Source of the DNA: Gammaproteobacteria bacterium
Lineage (GTDB): Bacteria; Pseudomonadota; Gammaproteobacteria; Coxiellales; Coxiellaceae
Assembly (NCBI GenBank): GCA_022600315.1
Contig: JAHZKQ010000173.1
Location: 1-8,578 of the forward strand
DNA: 8,578 nt
Reading direction: 5' to 3'
A program made the position numbers and the translations under genes. The notes beneath the pieces were generated by a model, which saw only the letters and a program-made list of their open reading frames with translations, made no database searches and was not told the DNA's origin. Each line of letters starts with the position of its first letter. Position 1 is the first letter of the stretch. This document shows positions 1 to 6,325 of the stretch, in pieces.

Positions 1-21
1 AGCCAGGAAAGATTATTTAAT

Positions 22-43
22 TTGGCTTGCTATACTTACATAA
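22..43 (+). promoter_or_regulatory. Probable dksA operon promoter (extended -10)
   Basis: TATACT at 31-36 is preceded by TG-C at 28-30, which makes an extended -10 element. The start point would be near position 43, giving a leader of about 70 nt for dksA. No good -35 lies at the proper distance, as is usual for extended -10 promoters. This was called by eye only. Confidence 0.4.
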
Positions 44-60
44 ATCCACTATCTTATGGT

Positions 61-85
61 GCCCCATTGGGGGCCTTAATTTTTT
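61..85 (+). terminator. GC hairpin with T-tract ahead of dksA (terminator or attenuator)
   Basis: A perfect 5-bp stem (GCCCC at 61-65, GGGGC at 70-74) closes on an ATTG loop and is followed by CTTAA and six T at 80-85. It could end an upstream transcript. If the promoter near 28-36 is real, it instead sits inside the dksA leader as an attenuator-like element. The short stem and the 5-nt gap before the T-tract weaken the terminator reading. Confidence 0.4.
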
Positions 86-111
86 GAACAATTTGGTCGA
101 GGGTCTGTTTA

Positions 112-561
112 ATGGCAACGAAGAAATCAACAGCAGATATTAATGTGGCGGGTGGTATCGAGGTCACTCCGTACAAGCAAAAGCGTGGCGAAGAGTATAT
201 GAGTGATGGTATGTGCGGTCATTTTCGCGGCATTTTAATTGCTTGGAAAGAGCGGCTGATGAAAGATATGGATGATACCGTAGAACATTTGCAAACCGAG
301 CAAATGACTTTCCCAGACCCGGTAGATCGTGCTTCGCAAGAAGAGGGTTTTGCCTTAGAGCTTCGCACCCGTGATCGTGAATGGAAGTTAATTAAAAAAA
401 TCGAACAAAGCTTAGCAGATTTAGACAGTGGTACTTATGGGTTTTGTGAAGATTGTGGTGCCGATATTGGGTTGCGTCGCTTAGAAGCCAGACCTACAGC
501 AGTAAAATGTATTGATTGTAAAACCTATCAGGAAATTCGTGAGAAGCAAGAAGGTTCTTAA
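112..561 (+). CDS. dksA: RNA polymerase-binding transcription factor DksA
   Basis: 149 aa, close to the 151 aa of E. coli DksA. DksA enters the RNA polymerase secondary channel and, with ppGpp, lowers rRNA promoter activity and activates amino-acid promoters during the stringent response. The coiled-coil tip motif DPVDRAS (residues 69-75) carries the two essential acidic residues as D69 and D72, with A74. The zinc finger is complete: C112-x2-C115-x17-C133-x2-C136, followed by the typical C-terminal helix ending EIREKQ. The region from the tip through the finger reads nearly like E. coli. The ATG is preceded by GAGGG at 99-103 with 8 nt spacing. It is the first gene of a tight operon with folB and a methyltransferase. 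Family assignment is certain; the operon is inferred from spacing. Confidence 0.97.
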   Translation: MATKKSTADINVAGGIEVTPYKQKRGEEYMSDGMCGHFRGILIAWKERLMKDMDDTVEHLQTEQMTFPDPVDRASQEEGFALELRTRDREWKLIKKIEQSLADLDSGTYGFCEDCGADIGLRRLEARPTAVKCIDCKTYQEIREKQEGS

Positions 562-567
562 CACTGC

Positions 568-918
568 ATGGATAAATTAATTCTTAATCAATTACAAATC
601 CCGGTTGTGATTGGAGATTTGCCAAAAGAGCGGCAATGGCCGCAAAAAGTTTGGCTTGATTTAGAAGCGGGAGTGGATTTATCAGTGGCGTCACAATCCG
701 ATGAATTAAATGATGTCGTTGATTATGTTGCCGTAACACAAGCCTGTTGTGATTTTACCACCCGTAAAAGTTGGCGTTTAGTTGAAACTTTAGCTTCTCA
801 ACTGGCGGACTTCTTAATGCAAACTTTTAAATTTAACACCCTACGTTTACAGCTGACCAAGCGCCCGGCTGAATTAATTGAATTAGATAGCGTTGCCGTG
901 GTAATTGAAAGACCGTGA
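568..918 (+). CDS. folB: Dihydroneopterin aldolase FolB
   Basis: 116 aa, normal length for FolB, the cytosolic folate-pathway enzyme that cleaves 7,8-dihydroneopterin to 6-hydroxymethyl-7,8-dihydropterin and glycolaldehyde. Family landmarks are in order: IGDLPKER with E21, a DELNDVVDY segment with Y53, LVETLA with the pterin-anchoring E73, and the catalytic lysine K98 in LTKRPAE, ending in VVIERP. The usual KPGA around the lysine reads KRPA here, a small departure; the catalytic Lys, Tyr and Glu positions are kept, so activity is expected. It begins 6 nt after dksA, and its TGA overlaps the next gene's GTG (GTGA), so translational coupling is likely. No other folate genes (folK, folE, folP) are in view. 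A related epimerase (FolX) is possible but fits less well. Confidence 0.93.
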   Translation: MDKLILNQLQIPVVIGDLPKERQWPQKVWLDLEAGVDLSVASQSDELNDVVDYVAVTQACCDFTTRKSWRLVETLASQLADFLMQTFKFNTLRLQLTKRPAELIELDSVAVVIERP

Positions 919-2075
919 ATAAACACCCTGAAAATTTACCCGTTCCTAGTGCTGAACTATTACAGCATAGTCAGGCTGTGGCCGAACATATTGCCCAAGT
1001 GATTCACAGTGAAGGTCCAATTTCATTTGCTAAATTTATGCGGTTAGCCTTATATGCACCAAACCAAGGTTATTATCGCTGCGGCTTACAAAAGTTTGGT
1101 AAGCATGGTGATTTTATTACTGCACCAGAAATTTCGCCGTTGTTTAGTTATTGTGTGGCTAGGCAATGTCAGCAAGTCTTAACCGAATTAGGGGGCGGTG
1201 ATATTGTTGAGTTGGGTGCGGGTGCTGGTACATTGGCCGTGAATGTGTTGGAATATTTGCACAAACAAGATTGTTTGCCAGAACATTATTATATTTTAGA
1301 ATTAAGTGCCGAACTTCAAGCGCGCCAGCAAGCATTAATTAAAAAACATTTGCCAGACATTTTGCCGCGCGTTATCTGGTTAAATGAATTGCCAAAAAAT
1401 ATTGAAGGTGTGATTTTTGCCAATGAAGTGGCTGACGCTTTGCCAGTGCGACGCTTTGAGTGGCAAAAAAAGTTAAAAGAATTTTTTGTGGATTGGCGGC
1501 AAGACCAGTTTGTGCCAATACTTGAGTCAGCTTCTGAGCATCTACAAGACTGCTTTGAAAATTTAAAACTTGATTTAGCTGATGGCTATCAAAGCGAATT
1601 AAACTGTTTATTTCCGGGTTGGATTGCCAGTCTTGCAGAGAGTCTAAATCGCGGTTTAATTTTATTAATTGACTATGGGTTTCCTGAGCATGAATTTTAT
1701 CACCCCGATCGGCATATGGGCACTTTAATGTGTCACTTTCAACATCATGCGCATTCAGAGGCTTTAATTTATCCAGGCATTCAGGATATTACTGCGCATG
1801 TTAATTTCACCCAAATAGCGCGGGCGGGTATTGAGCACGAATTAGAATTAGTCGGTTATACGCATCAATCAGGCTTTTTATTAAATTGTGGTATCAGTGA
1901 ATTATTAACCGATCCTGGCACCGTTGATTATTTTCAACATACCCAGGCGATAAAACAGCTGATGATGCCGACCGAAATGGGTGAGTTATTTAAAGCCATT
2001 GCGTTAACTAAGAATTTCGATAGTGATTTATTAGGATTTAGTGAATTTGATTTGCGCACTAAACTACGGGTTTAG
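915..2075 (+). CDS. MidA/NDUFAF7-family SAM-dependent methyltransferase (COG1565)
   Basis: 386 aa class I methyltransferase of the DUF185/COG1565 family. N-terminal GPISFAKFM (residues 34-42) and ALYAPNQGYY (45-54) lead to the signature GDFITAPEISPLF (65-77). The SAM-binding glycine motif is VELGAGAGTL (98-107), followed by FANEVADALP (168-177) and a C-terminal signature block at about 252-298 (IDYGFP, HPDRHMGT, QDITAHVNFT). Human NDUFAF7, a mitochondrial relative, symmetrically dimethylates an arginine of complex I subunit NDUFS2; the bacterial substrate is unknown, so no target is assigned. The start is GTG, overlapping the folB stop by 4 bp with only a weak purine run upstream, which fits coupled translation. 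The 3' end overlaps the convergent exporter by 17 bp. Family call is firm, specific role open. Confidence 0.92.
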   Translation: MNKHPENLPVPSAELLQHSQAVAEHIAQVIHSEGPISFAKFMRLALYAPNQGYYRCGLQKFGKHGDFITAPEISPLFSYCVARQCQQVLTELGGGDIVELGAGAGTLAVNVLEYLHKQDCLPEHYYILELSAELQARQQALIKKHLPDILPRVIWLNELPKNIEGVIFANEVADALPVRRFEWQKKLKEFFVDWRQDQFVPILESASEHLQDCFENLKLDLADGYQSELNCLFPGWIASLAESLNRGLILLIDYGFPEHEFYHPDRHMGTLMCHFQHHAHSEALIYPGIQDITAHVNFTQIARAGIEHELELVGYTHQSGFLLNCGISELLTDPGTVDYFQHTQAIKQLMMPTEMGELFKAIALTKNFDSDLLGFSEFDLRTKLRV

Positions 2076-3300
2076 GCAGTGCAGATACAGTGCTTTTCCG
2101 AGCTAGAATATGTTGGCCAACATTGCTAATCAAAGCAGTTACTAATAACAATACAGCTAAACTAACGCCATTGTAGTTATTAGAATGTGCCGCGGCAATG
2201 CCGATAGTAAAACAACCAAAATTTTGGATAAAACTATATATTGATCCAATATTACCAAATGCATGATTAAATAAATTAAATGCTGCAGCGCTGGCATTGG
2301 GGAATAGTAGGCTTGCACCTAACGTGTATACACTAAACGTCCCAATGATTAATGGCGCCGATAACCAGCCTTCTGCGCAAGTGATTAGCATGGCAGTGGT
2401 TGCTAAAATTAATAACCCATTGCCAACAGTCATTAATTGTTTAGGTGCAAAAGTATTCAGTAGAATAGCATTTAAAATTCGACCCAGTAAGGCCGATATG
2501 ACAATACTTAGTGTTAGCCAGACATATTCAATTACCGAAACATGCAATACATTCTGCAATAAAAATGGACTTAGGATAAAAAAGATAATGATGCCAGCTT
2601 TGGCCATACTGCCGCAAAGTGAATAGCCTAAAAACTCTCGATTTGATAAAATCATTTTATGTTTGCTATATAATGTATTAAGTTTAATGTTGCTTAGATC
2701 AATTTTTTGATTGGTTTCAGGCAACCAAACAATAATAAAACCGATTAGCAAGGTAAGACAACCGACATAGACAAAGAAAACACTATGCCAGCCTAAATAA
2801 TGTTGCAAATAACCACCGGCTATAGGCGCAATGGCAGGCGATAACATAACGGCAATACTAATAAAAGAAAACATTTTAGCAAGCTTAATGCCATTGGCGG
2901 TGTCACGACAAATACTGCGAGCCAGACAAGGGGCGGCGGCAAGTCCTAAGCCTTGTATTAGCCGACCCAAAAGCAATAAGTCAATGCTGCTTGCCAGAGC
3001 GCAAATAATTGATCCGGCTAAACCAATTCCCAATCCAGTAATTAATAATCGACGTCGACCAAAGGCATCGGATAGCGTGCCATAAATTAATTGGCCGATG
3101 CTAAAACTCAATATAAAAATGGTTAAAGTCCATTTCACTAAGGTGTCACTGGTGCCAAGTGCATGAGTGATAGTTGGCAGTGCCGGTACGTACATATCGG
3201 TAGCAAAATTACCGGCCACAATGACCATAACGATTAAGATAAGAAATCGAAAGGGCTGGCTATTCGCATTGAGTTTTTTAATCTTGAATTGTTTGCTCAT
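2059..3300 (-). CDS. Bcr/CflA-type MFS drug exporter
   Basis: 413 aa inner-membrane protein with about 12 hydrophobic segments, the standard size for Bcr/CflA drug:H+ antiporters (DHA1). After a short basic N-terminus, TM1 runs from about residue 17 and ends in the family-typical FATDMYVPALP (32-42). MFS motif A between TM2 and TM3 is GTLSDAFGRRR (74-84), with D78 and the R82-R84 cluster. GRLIQGLG (112-119) in TM4 and the antiporter motif-C-like SPAIAPIAGG (154-163) in TM5 follow, then WHSVFFVY (171-178) at the start of TM6. Substrate cannot be read from sequence. The ATG lacks a clear Shine-Dalgarno. A divergent TetR gene and two inverted repeats around its promoter indicate local repression relieved by a ligand. 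The stop overlaps the convergent methyltransferase gene. Confidence 0.92.
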   Translation of the reverse strand: MSKQFKIKKLNANSQPFRFLILIVMVIVAGNFATDMYVPALPTITHALGTSDTLVKWTLTIFILSFSIGQLIYGTLSDAFGRRRLLITGLGIGLAGSIICALASSIDLLLLGRLIQGLGLAAAPCLARSICRDTANGIKLAKMFSFISIAVMLSPAIAPIAGGYLQHYLGWHSVFFVYVGCLTLLIGFIIVWLPETNQKIDLSNIKLNTLYSKHKMILSNREFLGYSLCGSMAKAGIIIFFILSPFLLQNVLHVSVIEYVWLTLSIVISALLGRILNAILLNTFAPKQLMTVGNGLLILATTAMLITCAEGWLSAPLIIGTFSVYTLGASLLFPNASAAAFNLFNHAFGNIGSIYSFIQNFGCFTIGIAAAHSNNYNGVSLAVLLLVTALISNVGQHILARKSTVSALPKPVV

Positions 3301-3328
3301 TTCTATTAATCTGAGTTTAAGTTTTCTA

Positions 3329-3346
3329 ATTGACTAATTGGTCAGC
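3329..3346. promoter_or_regulatory. Probable TetR operator O1
   Basis: ATTGACT-AATT-GGTCAGC is an imperfect version of the 7-4-7 inverted repeat seen at 3361-3378. Its core TGAC-N-AATT-N-GTCA (3331-3344) is palindromic. It covers the predicted start point of the exporter transcript. Assignment to the adjacent TetR protein is inference from position and shared architecture. Confidence 0.6.
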
Positions 3347-3348
3347 TA

Positions 3349-3377
3349 ATAATACGCTTAATTGACTAAACAGTCAA
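3349..3377 (-). promoter_or_regulatory. Promoter of the MFS exporter gene
   Basis: On the minus strand TTGACT (3372-3377) and TATTAT (3349-3354) are separated by exactly 17 bp, a strong sigma70-type match. Transcription would start near 3342, leaving a leader of about 40 nt. The -35 lies inside the downstream-coordinate inverted repeat, and the start point falls within the other one. Confidence 0.75.
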
Positions 3378-3378
3378 T
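3361..3378. promoter_or_regulatory. Probable TetR operator O2
   Basis: ATTGACT-AAAC-AGTCAAT is a perfect 7-bp inverted repeat with a 4-bp spacer, typical in size for TetR-family operators. It contains the exporter's -35 box and lies 22 bp before the tetR start codon, so binding could block the exporter and also limit tetR itself. Its centre is 32 bp (about three helical turns) from that of O1. Confidence 0.7.
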
Positions 3379-3390
3379 CACCTAATAGTA

Positions 3391-3403
3391 GGAGTAGTAA
3401 GTG
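3391..3403 (+). promoter_or_regulatory. RBS fixing the GTG start of the TetR gene
   Basis: GGAG at 3391-3394 stands 6 nt before GTG 3401. No in-frame ATG near this point would leave the helix-turn-helix domain intact. No convincing -10/-35 pair for tetR was seen; TTGACT at 3362-3367 has only poor -10 matches (TAATAG at 3383) and would leave almost no leader. Confidence 0.6.
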
Positions 3404-3997
3404 ACTGAAAAAAATGGAGTGAAAAGAGTTTCTGGCGACAAAACTCGTGAGGGAATTATCCGTGCAGCGCGTAAATTATTTGCCAAGCAAGGCTATGCGG
3501 CGACCTCGATCAGCCAGATCGCCAAGCTGGCTAAGATCAATCACAGTTTGATTTTCCACCACTTTGAAACTAAGGCCAAACTTTGGGTTGAAGTGAAGAA
3601 CTCGTTTTTAGAAGCTCTGCATATTGATCCTGCAAATTTGCCAAAGGCCGCCTTGGGTTTAGAGGAATTTGTTCGTCAATTTATCGAGATACGTTTTCGA
3701 CTTTGGCTTAGTGATGTCAACTTAGTGCGTATGATTTTGTGGCAATCTTTAGAGGCAAATGCAAGGGAGTTACGTGCCAGTGCGTTATCGCCTTATCGCT
3801 GGAAATATGAAATTATTGCTTTACAAGAAAGAGGAGAAATAAAACCTGAACTTGATCCAGAATTAGTTTGTATTTTTATTGCAAGCAGTGTTTCTAGTAG
3901 TATTATGACGCGTTCCAATATCCTTAAAGACAAAGATAAATTAAATACCTATAAGGCATTAGTCATTAACAGCGTTATTGATGGTTTAAAGCCTTGA
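3401..3997 (+). CDS. TetR/AcrR-family transcriptional regulator
   Basis: 198 aa, normal size for the family. The N-terminal HTH spans about residues 15-62: TREGIIRAARKLFAKQGY, then ATSISQIAKLAKIN as helix-turn-helix and SLIFHHFETKAKLW closing the domain, a standard TetR layout with the usual Y-x-H-F reading F-H-H-F. The C-terminal two thirds is a divergent helical ligand/dimer domain that I cannot assign to a subfamily, so the inducer is unknown. The start is GTG, chosen because GGAG (3391-3394) lies 6 nt upstream and the HTH begins soon after. It is divergent from the Bcr/CflA exporter with two inverted repeats between them, so it most likely represses that exporter and itself. The exported chorismate-mutase-like gene starts 55 bp downstream on the same strand and may be co-transcribed. 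Confidence 0.92.
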   Translation: MTEKNGVKRVSGDKTREGIIRAARKLFAKQGYAATSISQIAKLAKINHSLIFHHFETKAKLWVEVKNSFLEALHIDPANLPKAALGLEEFVRQFIEIRFRLWLSDVNLVRMILWQSLEANARELRASALSPYRWKYEIIALQERGEIKPELDPELVCIFIASSVSSSIMTRSNILKDKDKLNTYKALVINSVIDGLKP

Positions 3998-4040
3998 CCT
4001 CTTCTTATATATCATCAACAATGAAGTGAGTGGTTTTTGC

Positions 4041-4055
4041 AAGGAGGCGGTCATG
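4041..4055 (+). promoter_or_regulatory. Strong RBS fixing the start of the exported chorismate-mutase-like gene
   Basis: AAGGAGG at 4041-4047 is a near-perfect anti-16S match 5 nt before ATG 4053. It rules out the in-frame GTG at 4026, which would put extra residues in front of an otherwise clean signal peptide. Confidence 0.85.
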
Positions 4056-4655
4056 CGACAATTCAAATACTTAGTCGTTGGGTTATTATTTAGCTTTATA
4101 GGCATAGTCTATGCCGATTCATCCAGCGTAAGCAATGTACTGAACTTGGTAAACCAACGCTTTGAGCTGGCTCAAAAAATTGCTGCTTATAAATATCGTA
4201 ATACCATTCCAGTGATTATTCCGGTGCGCGACCGCGTGATTCTTACCGCGACGTTAACTTATGCCTATCAATTAGGTTTTGATGTAGCCACAGTGCGAAC
4301 ATATATCGTGCAGCAATTACATTTGGCGCAACAAGTTGAACTCACTTGCATGAATAATTGGAAGCAGAATAATGTTATGCCTGATCCTGGCAAGTATCAA
4401 AGTATCGAGCAAACTCAACTAGATGTATTAAAAAAGAATGTCGAGATTTTAGCGGCAATTAAAAAAGCTGTGCCTGACTTGGAAGATGCGAGCCTAGCGG
4501 ATAGTATTCGCGCGCAAACCCAAGAACTTGTGACACAAAAGTTTTTAACTAAAGATGATAAAGCGCAATTGGCTAATGCATTTATACAAATCAGAATGTC
4601 ACCCACACCGCCGGCGCCTATTCCAAACACCAAGCCCACGCCGGTGCCGGGTTAA
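4053..4655 (+). CDS. Exported, divergent AroQ-gamma-like chorismate mutase
   Basis: 200 aa with a signal peptide: basic MRQFK, a hydrophobic core (residues 6-20), and a VYA|DS cleavage site after A21. The mature protein is all-helical in appearance and matches secreted chorismate mutases (chorismate to prephenate). NQRFELAQKIAAYKYR (34-49) parallels the family's ERLxVAxxVAAxKW segment. Compared from memory with Mycobacterium tuberculosis secreted mutase, R36, K47, R59 and E96 fall at the same ungapped spacing as its R49, K60, R72 and E109, and the downstream WK (103-104) also matches. However, its Thr105 position is A92, its Gln76 position is I63, and the PIED motif reads PVII. The enzyme may therefore be altered or non-catalytic. 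Only one Cys (C99) remains in the mature chain, and a proline-rich tail (183-199) ends the protein. Fold family fairly sure; activity uncertain. Confidence 0.75.
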   Translation: MRQFKYLVVGLLFSFIGIVYADSSSVSNVLNLVNQRFELAQKIAAYKYRNTIPVIIPVRDRVILTATLTYAYQLGFDVATVRTYIVQQLHLAQQVELTCMNNWKQNNVMPDPGKYQSIEQTQLDVLKKNVEILAAIKKAVPDLEDASLADSIRAQTQELVTQKFLTKDDKAQLANAFIQIRMSPTPPAPIPNTKPTPVPG

Positions 4656-4676
4656 GATTTAAGTCGTTATAGTAAA

Positions 4677-4726
4677 GACGAAGCAATCTCGCAACGTCAT
4701 TGCGAGAAGCAGCTTTGATGCAATCT
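4677..4726. repeat. Palindromic intergenic repeat element (CGTCATTGCGAG type)
   Basis: An 8-bp perfect stem, TCTCGCAA (4687-4694) and TTGCGAGA (4700-4707), encloses a CGTCA loop. It is flanked by direct repeats GAAGCAATCT (4680-4689) and GATGCAATCT (4717-4726). The pattern CGTCATTGCGAG...GCAATCT resembles a dispersed palindromic sequence I recall from many bacterial genomes, including intracellular ones, between genes. Only this copy is in the window, so its repetitive nature is recalled, not shown. The rest of the 4656-4816 gap shows no gene and no T-tailed terminator. Confidence 0.55.
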
Positions 4727-4816
4727 AATCTTTAATCACATTTGTGTGTTACCCAGGAGCGCTTTTAAGTTGCTTTTCTAGGATAATGCATCAAGTGCTT
4801 AAACTCATCGAGTCCG

Positions 4817-6175
4817 TTAATTCTTGGGGCTGAGTTTTAGCTTAGGTGTGGGATCAGGATCTGATTTTTTTGGTGTAGAAAATAATCTTCGGCAATATTT
4901 TATTTTCCCATTTTTCTTGCGCGGGTGGCCGGAAAGGTTATTTAAGCTTTCACTGTTATTGTCTTTAGTTGATTCTTTTTGTTGCGCTTGTTCAAAAGCA
5001 TATTTAAATAAAGCCGCAATCACTTTGGCCAATTCTTTGGTCGGTGGTGTGGTGCACATGCCGTAAGCGGTAAATCGAATCGCAATATTTTCGTTACACC
5101 AGGTGCTGGTTTGGCGTTCGCCAAAAGGCGTATTTGGCTTTAATTCCACGCACGCTTTAAACATAATGGAAGTTAATTTTTTCATCACTGTTGTTAAAGC
5201 ATCTTCAGCTGTTTTATGCACTGAATTACAAGCGGCAGTGCCAAGAAATCCGCATTTTTCTTTAGCTTGGTTTTGCGTTATGTCACGTGAGCCTAAGGCT
5301 TGTTCGCGCAGGGCTAAATCATCTTCGGTGCGCGCCATAATAACTGCAGCGCCGCCTCTAGCACTTGGAAAAATATGATTGTATTCGAAAGCTGCATGTC
5401 TTTTTAAACCTGCCGGGTAATTAGGATCTTTTAAGATTGTTGTTAAAAAGTGTTGCGCTAAGGCGTTAGTGGGCGCGTTAGCAAAACCACCATGCAAGCT
5501 GTGTGCGTAAGATTTTTTAAAACTTTGTCGCATATCTTTATTGCTGACTTCACAAGGTTTAATTTCTTTATAAGTTAATTTATTATGGGCTGCTTGAATT
5601 TTCGTCATTTGACTTTTTGCGGGCGCAGCAACGGTAGGATGTTTATAAAACTCTCTATCCTTTAATTGTGGGTCAGCAAAGAAGTGAAAAGGGATCCATG
5701 AATTTTCACCATTAAAACTAAACTCGATTTTACACACTCTTTCTTTGGCGGTCTTTCCAGGCGAGATAATTTGCTTGGGCGATTGTTTCTCTTGAGGTGT
5801 AATTTTTAATTTAGTTGGGCTGGTATAGGCTGCAGAATTTTCTTTAACAACCTCTTTTAATCTTTTATGTCTTTTGGCGCGTTCAGGGGTTTCAGGCTTG
5901 GGAGCAGTAAAGCAAAAACTGCCCTCTTCTGGCGGGTAACGCAAAGCATTCAAGTTTCCTTTGTGGCGTGAAGACTTACTCTTTTCACGCGCAACGGCGG
6001 GCATTTTTTTTCTATATTCTTTGCCAGAAATAAAATTTGAAGTTGCAGCTGTGGCTAAAGCTTTCTGCTCAACCAGTTCCATGGCGACAACTTCGCCATT
6101 AGTAGCCGTTTTTTTGCCAAGCTTATTAAGGAAGGTTTCAGCTGTTTTGCGTCGTTTTAATGGTGGTTCTCGCAT
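4817..6175 (-). CDS. Unrecognised basic protein, candidate host-directed effector with HNH-like motif
   Basis: I do not recognise this family. From ATG 6175 it is 452 aa, strongly basic, with no signal peptide or membrane segment. The N-terminal third looks disordered: KRRK (7-10), a second basic cluster ERAKRHKRLK (98-107), and four S/T-P-x-K/R sites (TPER 96, SPTK 119, SPGK 138, TPKK 434). A more ordered region from about 190 to 400 contains FEYNHIFPSARGG (263-275), which resembles the H-x-x-P...GG start of HNH nucleases. ACNSVH (315-320) further on resembles the closing CN-x-x-H. The tail (from about 400) is again charged and S/P/K-rich. Upstream in-frame GTG (6196) and TTG (6220) starts are possible, as the ATG has no strong Shine-Dalgarno. 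It has its own promoter(s) and a structured leader. A nuclear-targeted effector is an inference from short motifs only. Confidence 0.7.
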   Translation of the reverse strand: MREPPLKRRKTAETFLNKLGKKTATNGEVVAMELVEQKALATAATSNFISGKEYRKKMPAVAREKSKSSRHKGNLNALRYPPEEGSFCFTAPKPETPERAKRHKRLKEVVKENSAAYTSPTKLKITPQEKQSPKQIISPGKTAKERVCKIEFSFNGENSWIPFHFFADPQLKDREFYKHPTVAAPAKSQMTKIQAAHNKLTYKEIKPCEVSNKDMRQSFKKSYAHSLHGGFANAPTNALAQHFLTTILKDPNYPAGLKRHAAFEYNHIFPSARGGAAVIMARTEDDLALREQALGSRDITQNQAKEKCGFLGTAACNSVHKTAEDALTTVMKKLTSIMFKACVELKPNTPFGERQTSTWCNENIAIRFTAYGMCTTPPTKELAKVIAALFKYAFEQAQQKESTKDNNSESLNNLSGHPRKKNGKIKYCRRLFSTPKKSDPDPTPKLKLSPKN

Positions 6176-6312
6176 CTTTATTTCTGATCCAGTCACGTCA
6201 AACCGGCTTTGCAATAGCAAAGCGCCAAGGCAGTTCCCTTGCGCGCCTAGTTCCAGATGGCAGAAAAAAAGAGTCTCCAGTCGATTACAAAAATCAACTG
6301 TATATCCGTGAG
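6176..6312 (-). promoter_or_regulatory. Structured 5' leader of the putative effector gene
   Basis: On the minus strand this leader holds three consecutive hairpins. Arms are given in plus coordinates: 6278-6285/6293-6300 (8 bp, one G-U), 6222-6230/6237-6244 (8 bp, one bulge) and 6206-6212/6217-6223 (7 bp perfect, AATA loop). The last two share 6222-6223, so they are alternatives. A run of seven T (6264-6270, minus strand) follows the first hairpin after 7 nt. This could be a regulatory leader or a small RNA. I match it to no known RNA family. Confidence 0.4.
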
Positions 6313-6319
6313 AGTGTCC

Positions 6320-6325
6320 ATTATA
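6320..6325 (-). promoter_or_regulatory. Possible second promoter -10 (TATAAT)
   Basis: The minus strand reads a perfect TATAAT here, but at 17-18 bp spacing the -35 is poor (CAAAAT or TCAAAA). That -35 position overlaps an inverted repeat, CAAAAT-N6-ATTTTG (6331-6348), which could be an activator or repressor site. Confidence 0.35.

Noticed and set aside
2297..3085. Plus-strand open frames inside the exporter gene
   Set aside because: They are opposite-strand shadows of a well-supported membrane protein and have no RBS or family resemblance.
4026..4052. GTG 4026 as start of the exported chorismate-mutase-like gene
   Set aside because: It would add nine residues before a clean signal peptide and has no RBS, whereas ATG 4053 follows AAGGAGG at 5 nt.
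4687..4707. TCTCGCAA/TTGCGAGA hairpin as a Rho-independent terminator
   Set aside because: No T-tract follows on either strand; the flanking direct repeats fit a palindromic repeat element better.
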